Shown here one piece after another: positions 54,930 through 64,000 of a stretch of 64,000 bases of DNA. Each line of letters begins with the position of its first letter. Within the stretch, counting starts at the first letter, position 1. The position numbers and the translations under genes are program-made. The stretch is taken from positions 1,984,001-2,048,000 of the forward strand of contig JAHLEZ010000007.1 of NCBI GenBank assembly GCA_020726505.1, given 5' to 3'. The notes beneath the pieces are model-generated. The model did no database searches, was not told where the DNA came from, and saw nothing but the letters and a program-made list of their open reading frames with translations. Source of the stretch: Leptodontidium sp. MPI-SDFR-AT-0119. Lineage: Eukaryota; Ascomycota; Leotiomycetes; Helotiales; Leptodontidiaceae.

Positions 54930-55809
54930 ATGGACTCGACAAAAGTGATGTCTCTTCTTGAGACTCTGGACGATGAGATAGATGATCTTGAGGAGTCTCT
55001 GCAACCTCTCTTGAAGTCAGCCCTCTCAGAAACTGCCTCAAAGTTGCCCTTGCTTGACAAGGCCAAGCTCTACGTCCTGGTCACCTACGCGATTGAGTCT
55101 ATGCTATTCTGCAAGTTTCACCTCCAAATTACTAGTCTATTTCTAATAATATTTCTAGCATATCTGCGACTCAATGGGATTAAGGCTCGCGAACATCCTG
55201 TCTTCAAGGAACTCACAAGAGTCAAGCAGTACTTCGACAAGATCAAGGCTATTGAAACGCCCGTGGAGAGAAACATGGCAGTAGATAAGGCTGCTGCTGC
55301 AAGATTTATTAAAGCGGGTTTGGTGAGTTTCCCTTCCTACAGTCTCCATCTGGCTGTGCCAACACCTGCTGACCTTTACTTCACTACAGTCCGGCAACGA
55401 CAAGTACGATCTGGCGAGAGCGGAACAAATAGCAAAGGAGAGAGCTAAGGCCCATATCAAATTCGGCGATTCGTCCAAGGACGGTGAAAAGAAACGGAAG
55501 GCCGGCGAGTTGGAGGCAGCAACTGAAGAAAGTTCGGACTCTTCAGATTCAGACTCTAGCTCTGGATCCGCTCCAGAAATTACAGCAAAACCAGTGGGGT
55601 CCAAGAAGAAGCAGAAGATGGACAAAACCGAATCGAGACCGACTTCGGGTACTTCAACACCTGCAAGTGCATCGAACGATGGCGAGAAGAAGTCTGAAAA
55701 GTCGAAACGATCAGGGGAAGAAAATAAAACGAAGAAGAAAAAGCGATCGAAGAGAGCTAAGATGAGAGACAAGAAACAAAACGGACGCGGTGTGGCATCT
55801 GAATCTTGA
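54930..55809 (+). CDS. lrp1: Exosome-associated C1D-family protein (Lrp1/Rrp47)
   Basis: Nuclear exosome cofactor that partners Rrp6 in processing rRNA, snoRNA and other 3' ends. Exons 54930-55110, 55159-55322 and 55390-55809 give 254 residues. The first intron uses a perfect GC donor (T/GCAAGT) with TTTCTAG acceptor. Splicing it restores MLFSYLRLNGIKAREHPVF, the core of the Sas10/C1D domain (residues about 10-115), which also includes TLDDEIDDLEESLQPLL, KLYVLVTYAIESMLF and ELTRVKQYFDKIK. The C-terminal 120 residues are Ser/Asp-rich then Lys-rich (KKKKRSKRAKMRDKK), a likely nuclear and RNA-binding tail. Length and layout fit the family. Confidence 0.93.
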
Positions 55810-56764
55810 GGGACGGGGCTTCCACAGGCCGTGGAAACATTTGCACAGGATGGCGTTACTATGGAAACTCTGGGTCAGAGGCATTACTTTGGCGTTGACG
55901 TGTAGCTGAGAATCAGCGAAAGCATTTTCATGGAGTTGGTGGTATATCCGGAAAAGTCAACATTTGAAGGTCTAGATGTGGTATGCATCTGCAGCAGGAA
56001 GAAATACTGATGTTTCTTCCATAAGTAGCCCCAGAATACCATCTGGGATATCCCAGCACAGTTTGTTCCGGTGCCAGTGTGACTTGAGCGTATGTACGAC
56101 AGTTATAGTTTCAAGACCAATTTTTCACTTGTGCAAGATCCAGCCAACCTTTGTTTATATGGATCTAACATCTATCCCCGTGTCAAGAAACGCATCCCGT
56201 CACGAGACAAATATATAGTTTTTGAATCTTAAAATATTTCTAGACAAGCTATAAAGTTGTTGTTTATATGTCGCTGTGATCTAACCATTTCTCCTCAAGA
56301 ACACCAATCAATAACAAGAAAGGACTCCTCCGTTTTGATTATGCTGTCGATCATTTCAATCACGGTACTTATCATTGCTACGACTTCCTCCCTTTTTGTT
56401 CGCAATCAGCAAGAGTCTCTTCACAATTCCGAGCACTTAAGAGGTAGATCTATAGGGAAAGAATCTGCCTCTAAGTTATCATAACTTTGGTGAGAAAAAA
56501 TGATACAGTCCGGGAGTTACGCCGTCCAAGGGAAGGGAGGGCTGACAGGCACAGCTTCGATACGCTCGAGAATTTGGAGCTGAAGAACTCTGTCCGTCAA
56601 TGGCGTCATCTCTGCTACGATAACATCAATGCGAGTAACAAACAACGAAGTGCCGCCTCCAACCACGAATATAGTTCGAAGTAAAGATTATAACTGGGTC
56701 GCCTTCTGACTTTTCAGTCGACTGAATATCACCTGACTATTCTATATTCGAACCATCTTCCGTC
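55810..56764. other. Intergenic region
   Basis: 950 bp. Holds the 3' end of LRP1, then AT-rich DNA (56210-56420). No supported gene. It marks the change from the conserved gene block to the accessory region. Confidence 0.5.
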
Positions 56765-57698
56765 ATGCCTCTTCTTCTCTTCCAAAAAAAAATTCATGCA
56801 CCATACACAGTCAAACAACTCGCAACCATCATCTCCAAGCTTCTGATGGACGCGCAAACAGCTACACCGGCATTCACGTCCAAAGTCACGCCCTCTTTCA
56901 CACCATCGACGCTTCGAAGCTCCCTCGGTGACCCAACAGTGAAGGCCGAGTACGCAGGCAAAGCAGACAATTATATCACCTTCCTTCACCCAGGATATAA
57001 CGATCGATCCAAGCAGAGCGTACTTTTTCGGCTTCAGGCGTTCAATCGAGACGGGGGCGGCTTGCATTTTGGGACGGCTCTCGCAGCATGTCGCTTAGTG
57101 GCAGGAAACAGCGAAAATGGTTTCTTCACACACCACCGCGATGGTCCTAAGATTGATTTACAATACGATGAGCTTTTACGAGAAAGGAAATACTACTTCT
57201 ACAACCCCGATGTCGACAACGAGATATATCCAGTGTATAAATCTTTCGCAGATTGGATCTTCCCGCACGACAATTTTCCGCCCGAATGGTCTATCATGAA
57301 TGAAGATTCGGAAATCGACAGTGCGCCACCTTCTGCATCCTCACTGATTGCATTTGTGAGTGCCCGTGATAAGTGTTGCCGGGTATCTGAGAAGAGCCGA
57401 CTACTTTGCAAGGCTTCATTTGATTCCGCGCTCGGAAAAAGATTGGTTTGAGACAAGCGGAATGGATGAATACAACCTGAACCGTCAGCTCTCCAGGGAC
57501 TGGATGCTTGATGATGTTCGGAACGCTATCGCTCTTCGGAGCGATATACATCTCGCCTTCGATGGCCGCAAATTTGTCATTGTTCCAAAGCAGTCGAAAT
57601 GGGTTATTCAATTTTTGGGTCAGACAAACAGCCTGGGGCACAATTTTCACAATACGCACATTCGTCTCAAAGGTGTCGCAGCTCAAAGAAGGCTATAA
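56765..57698 (+). pseudogene. HNH endonuclease-like gene with frameshift
   Basis: Frame A (56765-57400) codes a conserved-looking 200-residue N-terminal part (AFNRDGGGLHFGTALAACRL, YNPDVDNEIYPVYKSFADW) and reaches FVSARDKCCRVSEKS. The HNH domain then continues one frame over with DYFARLHLIPRSEKDWF, LNRQLSRDWMLDDVRNAIAL, RSDIHLAFD. CCRVS, the H of LHLIPRS, the N of NAIAL and the H of DIHLAFD make up a fungal HNH_2-type motif. The frame break falls at 57380-57400, and 14 bp is too short for an intron, so it is an indel. Upstream and downstream parts are otherwise open, so the break looks recent. The C-terminus ends early (QRRL). Unless this is a sequence error, the nuclease is not made. Confidence 0.78.
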
Positions 57699-58037
57699 TG
57701 GATGACGCTTCCTACAAGACCAGCTCTTCAGAGGCAGAACGAGAATGATGCACGCTCAGTCTCCTATTCTTGGCCTGGTAAGTACAAGTAAAGGAGATGA
57801 ATGTCCCAGGCGAGTTGTTTTGCAAAGTGGAGCCCAAGAGGTAGCCTAGACCACGTGTCTGTAACAGACATATATAAACATATAAATATATAAATTTGTA
57901 AATAAAGGAAAAAATGGAAAAAATGGAAATTTTGTCGCCGGAACAGAGAAGCGAGCCCTTGTGAAAAGAACCATGAAAAGAGCCGCACTATGCCATGTGA
58001 TATCAGACAACTCAAAGCCCACCGCATCCAGCCCCTA
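57699..58037. other. Short intergenic region between the HNH relic and the next broken gene
   Basis: 340 bp, partly AT-rich (ATATATAAACATATAAATATATAA-like run at 57868-57893). Nothing coding recognised. Confidence 0.45.
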
Positions 58038-58721
58038 CTAGACATCCTCCCAAGGATAACTAGCTTTTAGAGTAGCTTTGTGTGCCTGAATATTATATCG
58101 GTTAAATTGTGTTACCGCTATACATGGGGGCTTTTGAGAGATACCTTTGTGCGTGTTGGCTGCTCCACTCCGAGTTGTGCGGGTATCACACCACTTTGTA
58201 CAAGCCATAGTCACTGGGTCACCTCGGGCAAAGTCCCAGGCCGTTTGGACAAAATCGTCCATCTTCTCACCCTCCTTCATGACCCTGGTATAATTCTGCC
58301 TGCCATCGGTCCACTCAATATCTGCAGGGTCTGTGATGGATCCTTCGACAGCATAAAGTCCCAGAACTTAGTCAAGCTCGAGGGGTTTGACGACATGACA
58401 GAATTGACCAAGAAGTGCCCATGGCGGAGTCGGACTTTGCTTGGTGGTAAATTCGTACGGTACTCCACCAGAAAGCCAGCGATTGGGGTAATAGACGCCC
58501 GCATTTTCTAACTTCTCTGGTTGGGACATGTTGCCCTTTTGGAGCATGATCTCACCCTCGATAAGCTTGCAGTGACTATGGACAAGACAGAGACCGAAGG
58601 TGTTACCGTACTCAGCGAGGAGCACAGCCAATATCTTGAAGACATTGTCGCGGTCGACAAATGTATCATCCGCATCGCCAAGAGTGGGTAGCTTGTTGTA
58701 CAGCCGAGAAACTTCCGCCAT
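58038..58721 (-). pseudogene. Uncharacterised fungal protein with one premature stop
   Basis: From ATG 58721 the minus frame reads MAEVSRLYNKLPTL...DDTFVDRDNVFKILAVL, then GLCLVHSHCKLIEGEIML and YYPNRWLSGGVPYEFTT, to a TAA at 58368-58370. The very same frame then continues for 109 codons: VLGLYAVEGS, DIEWTDGRQNY, DDFVQTAWDFARGDPVTMA, ending KASYPWEDV. From memory, fungal homologues contain both halves in one polypeptide, so the TAA looks like a single nonsense mutation (for example from CAA or GAA). A 3'-terminal intron is possible near 58144 but not needed. Function of the family is unknown to me; HAHC-x-LxEGEIML is its hallmark here. Confidence 0.72.
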
Positions 58722-58939
58722 GATGATGCACGAGCTGAACAGCGTTAAGATAGGTAGAGAAAACCAAAAGAGACTAATCAGCAAGACCTGGATGAATGGT
58801 TGTGGGACAGTGACGGTCAGAAAATAAGTAGGATGAAAGGGTCCATTAGAAGAGACTTGGCCTGGATAATTGGCGTAGCGAGAACGATAAACATCCGAGT
58901 TTCCTTCCAATCATCCAACATGTCCCCGCGCTATCAAAG

Positions 58940-59700
58940 TTACTTGGCCGAGATCTGCTCCACCATTGTGCGCACCTCTGATAGAGATGGTCGTTCTTCG
59001 GGCGACCGGAGCATACACGCCGTCACAATCGCTTGAAGGGGCTCAGGAACTGGCCAATCAACGTAATTGGTGATAGGAGCATTGCCGTAGATCATGGACT
59101 TGATACAGTCACCAATACAGTAGATATCGGATTTGGAACCCCAACCTGCGTCATCCAGAATTCCTTCGGAGGCAATCTCTGGAAGGGAACGTTGTCCCCA
59201 CCGACTCTCGAGGTCGCATAGGACAAGGCGAGTGCCGTCGTTGGAGAAAAGGCAATTGTCGATGCGGAGATCCCGGTGGATGATCCCAAGGGAATGGAGA
59301 CAGCTGAAGGCATCAATCATGTCTAAAATCCATACCCTTATGGTGGCAAGTGTAGAGGACCTTCGTATGACAACTTGGCAAGTCAAATGCTTTTCGAAGA
59401 TAAGCTCTCCTGTGTGAGTTTTGCCCAGGAGTCGAATGAGATTCTGGGACTTTGGCTCCCCAGGAGCAGAGCCGCCTTGGCAGAGGAGTAAATTCTTGAT
59501 CTTGGATCCATACTTGTCCTTCTTGACAAAATGCTTGCTTGCTGGTATCGACACTCAAGCTTGGAAGTTGCTCGAGAAGATCGGCAATATTTTCGAAGTC
59601 GTCTTCGACTGGCTTGGGGGGCTCCAGGAAATGGTCAAGGCGACGTACAGTATTGCCAACAATCTCAAAGTGACCATCTCGAAAGCTCAGCGTAAGTAAA
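58940..59700 (-). pseudogene. Protein-kinase-like gene, 5'-truncated and frameshifted
   Basis: The C-terminal 200 codons (59554-58940) encode the second half of a kinase-like domain: CLHSLGIIHRDLRIDNCLF (HRD catalytic loop with R-I-D-N), VLCDLESRWGQ in place of the DFG box, GWGSKSDIYCIGDCI and PEERPSLSEV. Upstream, one frame over (59700-59560), comes FEIVGNTVRRLDHFLEPP, DDFENIADLLEQLPSL. The switch occurs at an AAGCAAGC repeat near 59530-59545, consistent with slippage of the repeat. No start codon remains in frame; beyond 59700 the DNA is AT-rich and featureless. It sits 219 bp upstream of, and parallel to, the preceding broken gene. Confidence 0.78.
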
Positions 59701-61133
59701 AAATACTTAAATTATACCCAGATAGTTTTTATACAATACAACGTCATAACCCTTTTTCGAGACGCCAAGACATGCGCTACCCGGGTACCTACTTGGTAGG
59801 CAGTCAACTAAACAATAGCTCTGATAAACGCTGCTTTGCCTCGGCCAGGTCCCACTTAACTTTGTGACTACTTTCGAGTTCATGTAATAGAATCAGAAAT
59901 AAAAGTGGAATTAGAAAGGTATTCAAAAGGAGGTAAACAAAACCGTGCGATTATATCTGCACCTCATAATCAAATGAGTCTACGGACATTTTTAAAGCTA
60001 GTTGTAGAATATCACGAATTGTTTAATTCTTATGCATTGATTAAGAGAGTGTTGTATTCTCACTTGGCAGAATAAGAACCAGCCGGGTGCAATTTCAATT
60101 CCGCTCCACCAGAGAAGGGGCCCCTTGTCTGGTCCGGTCGAGTCAGCTCTTATCTATTTTGTGAAGGAATTACTTTAGTTAGGGAAAGAGGATTTCTGTG
60201 GTTCTTCCATATTCATAGCGTCTTCGTTATTGGTACAAGTACAACATAAATTTAAAAAGGTAAAATGGAGCTAAAGCTCACTTGTTTCGGGACATTCTTT
60301 ATTTGTTGATCTCGCTTAATGTATTCCGAGGTTTCGATATCCTACACTCCAGATTTCGGATGTCAGTATCTAGTATTCACGCCTTAGCTTGAGAGCCTCG
60401 AGGAGCCAACTGCCGTTAGCTAATACTGGTGCCAGCGTTATTTACTTTTTCTTTACTAAACAGCCTAATCAATGCTTTCGATGTGTTCTACTTTTAGGTC
60501 AGGTTAGACGGATCCCTTGAATTCAGGACTTCGTAGTCGGAAGAGCTCAGATGATAGCCAACTGACTCAAGTAATAACTACCTTAATTAGGCATATAAGC
60601 CTTCTCATTTCCCCTAAAACTAAACAAACTATCTCACAAAGTAAAATATAAAACTCGCGGAGACTAAAGTAAAAAAGAAAAGGCAAGCAAATGTTTAATA
60701 CGAGCTTATCCTAATGTAGCTTCTTAGATGCTATTTTATCAACGATTTAAGGTTACTTTTTCAAGGATGGGGGGGAGGACTTAGTACAAGTACAAGCTAC
60801 GCTGGCAGTTTATCTATTCAGCTTCGGATTCGTTGTCTGGAAAGCAAGCGTATTTATAAGCGAGCTCGTGATTATCGAATCTGATATATACGCCACGAAG
60901 GGAGGGCTTCAGTTATCTTGTAAAGAGGAGATAGCAGCAGGAGTTTCTTAGACATATTTGATAGGATATTTATTAGGGTTCTTAGTAAGAGTAGAGTAGA
61001 GTAGAAGCAGGAGAAGCAAGAGGTTCAAGAGTCAAAGAAGACATCAACGGCGCGATTATAAACGGCAGAGAATGAATGTCGTAGTCGATGGTGATCAATG
61101 ATTATTAGGACTCGCAAGAGAACCAACCTTCTC
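59701..61133. other. AT-rich gene-free stretch, probably decayed repeat
   Basis: 1.4 kb without open frames over 60 codons on either strand, the emptiest stretch of the window outside the gypsy element. A GGGGGGGAGGAC tract at 60769-60780 resembles a polypurine tract next to an LTR. TTTAATAC, TTATTAG and TTATAAG words abound. A decayed retroelement is a reasonable guess but no domain could be read. Confidence 0.45.
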
Positions 61134-63362
61134 TCAGCTACCTCTACCCCAAAGCGCAGCCCTCTTCCTATCTAGCTCCTCCCGTTCGACAAGTATTTTG
61201 TCCCATTTCCGTAGCGTGCTTTTTATCCCCATCCGCTCTGTTGGACTTTCACTATGTTGATCCTTGACCTGTAAGCAACCCCCTTTATCGCTACCTCCAT
61301 CCTTTTCTTCACCCTGATCCTTTCCCACTTCCTTCATCCCTTCCAATACCATGACAGCCTCTCTGTACAAAATCCTAGCTTGCTCCTTGTCGCCCCTGTC
61401 GTACATAATAAGTGATAGTTCACGCTTGATCTCCAAAGCCCGGACACTCGCGATGCCAAAACGATTCTCGACGACAGGGAGAAAGGCTTCGAGGGCTGCG
61501 ACGTGGTGGGTTGATTGATGGTAGTATTTCCGCGCGACGTATAGTCTTTTAGAATGAAGGAACATAGACGAAGCTTCGTTTGAGCAGCTATTACAGTTCT
61601 GTTGTTGCTGCTGGGAGGTCTCGATTTGGATAGTGAGGTAGTTGAGGGCTTGTTTGGGCTCGTTGCCTTTACAAAAGATGTTGGCGATGGTTTCGATGAG
61701 ATCGAGACTAGGCGAGGGGATTCGTGGTATAAGAAGACGGACGAGAGGAGAGGCGGATGTAGAGTAGCCCTCGGCGGCCCGGAGAGTAGAAAGTAAATCG
61801 TCTTGGTTGTTATCGTAGAAACTATCGAGGAAACAATTGTCCTGAGATTCAACATCTGCGATTTTGTCTTGGGGTATAGAGTTAACTTTGGGAGTGATGT
61901 ATTGGCCTAATAAGTCGATAGCCTACATCGTGGTATTAGGACTCGTCAAAGCTGAAATATTATCAACTATTTACAAGTTGGGCTCTTTTGAATTTGAACA
62001 TGTCGTCAATTCTGATTAGCTCAACCCGACACTCCTCATTCCAATCTTCCGATGAACAATCAGAACGAAAAACGGCTTCGCCAAAATCAAAGATGCGCCA
62101 ATCTTTTGTATTTTCACATGTTTCAGTGACATGGTTTTTGTTCCTTTTAACCTGTAAGTGGGTGTAAGGCTTTGGGGTTGATGGCGGAGAATGGAGAGTA
62201 TTTTTGAAATCCTGAGAACGAAACATGATGTTGTTACCCTTGATATCCCCATGACTAATACCTTGCTCATGCATGGTTTGAACTGCCGATCTGATTTCTT
62301 GTTGTAAACGATCGACTTGATATTCTCGAACAGAATCCTCGTCTAGGAAGTCACTTAATAGTGGACCGCGAAAGTGCTGAAGAACAAGGCCATAGCGATA
62401 TGGGGTAAAGACCCGAGCCTTATACTTGTTGTTTCCAAGGCGTCTTTGTTTATTAAGAAACGATTGTGGTAGGAGGGCGCTTTCGATGACGTGCGAAATA
62501 GGGTGAGGGGATGAGGAGGCGGCGAGTTGAGAATATGCGCGGAATTCAGTGTGAAATGTTGTCGAATCCACATACTAGGTAAGAATCAATGTCAACAAAT
62601 AAAACTCTACTAAAAATAAAGCAGTAAGACGAAGGACGGATAATAAGAGACAAAAAAAAGAAGATAGGGAATCCATACGATCTTAAGCACCAAACCCGAT
62701 TTGTACTTGAGGAGTTGCCCAGTTCCCCCAAAGTCAATCATCGGACCAATATCTTCTAGTGTGGCTGCTGGCGGATCCTTGGAGGTTTTAATCTTCCTTC
62801 GCTTTCGACTTTGTCCATCTTTATCCTCAGTATCCGTCCACGCCTTCGCCCAGTCTGTGCTTCCTGCGCTACTTGTGTTGAATCTGGTATCACCAACCTC
62901 GTAGAAACCCTTTTCAAAATCTTCCGCCTCTGCCTCTTTCTCTGCCTCTGCTTCTACTGTCGCTTCTGTGGATTTGTCTTGGGAAATGTCCGCGAAAGGG
63001 TTTGCGAAAGTATTCGCGAAATCTTTAGCATCTGTCTTTGCCTCCATGTCCTCGTCCTCGTCCGTCTCTACGCTTCCTACCTCCACCCCCACCTCCAAAT
63101 CTACAACCCTTGTTGTGATTGCATGGACAAAAGTATTCTCGGCTTCGTCTTTCTCTGTACTTGTATCCGTCGCCCTTCTTGTTCCAGCATGAGTGGTGAT
63201 TGCGTCGCCTTCGTCGCCGCCATCGCCATCGTCGAGAAATTCGCGACCGTTACACCGAGTGCGCAGCTCTCGAGGCAAAGCAGGATTCGAGCCTGGGAAA
63301 GCAAGCGCGACTTCTTCGAATGCGCGTTTATTAAGTTCGAGGGGAGGATTAGAATTGTTCAT
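61134..63362 (-). CDS. Protein with divergent kinase domain and TPR-like C-terminus
   Basis: Exons 63362-62679, 62574-61975 and 61922-61134 (all GT-AG) join to 690 residues. Residues 1-200 are acidic and disordered (GDGGDEGD, EAEAEKEAEAED, a KRRKIK patch). A kinase-like domain follows from about 215: GGTGQLLKYKSGLVLKIY with a candidate Lys, then YGLVLQHFRGPLLSDFL, the catalytic loop ISHGDIKGNNIMF (HGD at 336-338) and IFDFGEAVF (DFG at 391-393). HGD instead of HRD is seen in several atypical fungal kinases. The C-terminal 260 residues are helical with TPR- or SET/MYND-tail-like content: IANIFCKGNEPKQALNYL, SKRLYVARKYYHQSTHH, VRALEIKRELSLIMYDRGD. I do not know this combination as a described family. 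The reading frame is intact. Confidence 0.8.
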
Positions 63363-64000
63363 TGCGGTGGGTTGCGCGTTGGAAAGAGTCTTGGGTTGTT
63401 TAAGCGCGAACTTGAACGCGCCTCAAGTGGGGTGGGGTGGGATTCGAAATCACGACTAGTCTTCCTTTTCACGTGCCCACCAACCATGAACATTCACAAG
63501 AGGTGTTTAAGCTTTGCATACTAAGTATGTATTCCTTTTATTCAACGGTTTACAAATTATAAAAATAGAGTTGAAAGTATACAATGAAGTAGGAACAAAA
63601 GAAACAATTTTTAATAGGACTGCTGTATTATAAGTCTCTGTTAGAATTAGCTGCCACCAGAAACACCCCACCACTTCACTTATGTATGTATACACCTAGC
63701 AGCAGCCACTTATCCCCTTAGCTGCCATAAGCACCGGCACGTGTCACTACGCCCAAAAGGGTATAGCGGCATCTTCAGCGATTATGCAGGGGCATCACAA
63801 CCCGAAGAGAACACGATTTGTTGGTCCTTGGGTCGCCTTGCAGAAGATGCATTTCCACCCATCGATTTGTTTCTTGCATCCCGTGTTGTTTTGCTTTTTA
63901 AGACAAGCGAGCGGCCGGTGGGTAGCAAAGAACCATCTTTCTTTGCACTGGATTGACTAGACTGATTTGATTGATTGCAAAGGATTCCACCACCCGCACC
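63363..64000. other. Intergenic end of window
   Basis: Promoter region of the - strand kinase-like gene, then nothing recognisable. A short tRNA-like T-loop word near 63440-63462 is considered and rejected elsewhere. Open frames (such as 63741-63956) have no support. Confidence 0.45.

Noticed and set aside
58040..58145. A 3' intron in the unknown broken gene
   Set aside because: Donor and acceptor are present (GTATCT...TTCAG) but their phases do not match, whereas the unspliced frame reads through to KASYPWEDV.
63430..63490. tRNA-like word (GATTTCGAATCCCACC on the minus strand)
   Set aside because: Only a T-loop-like segment and a chance GGTGGG/CCCACC pairing about 50 bases apart; no D arm, anticodon arm or full-length cloverleaf.

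Overview
The window is nuclear DNA of a filamentous ascomycete (Pezizomycotina). Most genes carry short spliceosomal introns (about 45-145 bp, mainly GT-AG). The gene content is typical of such fungi: Zn2Cys6 and bZIP regulators, RTA1 and SUR7 membrane proteins, pectin lyase, a GH131 glucanase, and a gypsy retroelement destroyed by repeat-induced point mutation (RIP). A plant-associated or saprotrophic Leotiomycetes-like fungus is my best guess, from gene types only. Splice sites were placed by reading frame, consensus and family alignment from memory; no database or transcript was available.

Layout. 1-5.5 kb: AT-rich, RIP-degraded Ty3/gypsy chromovirus (RT, RNase H, integrase, chromodomain, 3' LTR). 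5.5-9.1 kb: degraded DNA with a DUF3723-like relic and two inverted-repeat hairpins. 9.1-14.9 kb: small disordered protein, RTA1-type membrane protein, SUR7/PalI-type membrane protein. 15.7-17.8 kb: dead short-chain dehydrogenase (SDR) and an orphan gene. 18.6-29.7 kb: pectin lyase, MFS sugar/quinate-type transporter, Zn2Cys6 regulator and AflR-like Zn2Cys6 protein, all on the + strand, which could form a plant-polymer utilisation cluster. 30.7-38.9 kb: coiled-coil protein with an internal duplication, a 45-bp-arm foldback, a membrane-anchored alpha/beta-hydrolase and a secreted GH131. 39.5-55.9 kb: mostly housekeeping: Sec61 gamma, CFIm68/CPSF6-like RNA-binding protein, CNNM/Mam3-type protein, SDR, bZIP-DUF3425 factor, lysine-rich nuclear protein, PanE-type reductase, and exosome cofactor Lrp1/Rrp47. 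56.7-59.7 kb: three consecutive broken accessory genes (HNH nuclease, unknown protein, kinase-like). 61.1-63.4 kb: an unusual protein joining an acidic N-terminus, a divergent kinase domain and a TPR-like C-terminus.

The two accessory-rich edges (0-18 kb and 56-64 kb) hold nearly all the pseudogenes and repeats. The centre is gene-dense with intact, conserved genes. Divergent pairs that probably share control regions are SEC61 gamma / CFIm68-like and PanE-like / LRP1. Three predicted introns use GC-AG borders. No tRNA, rRNA or CRISPR array was found.
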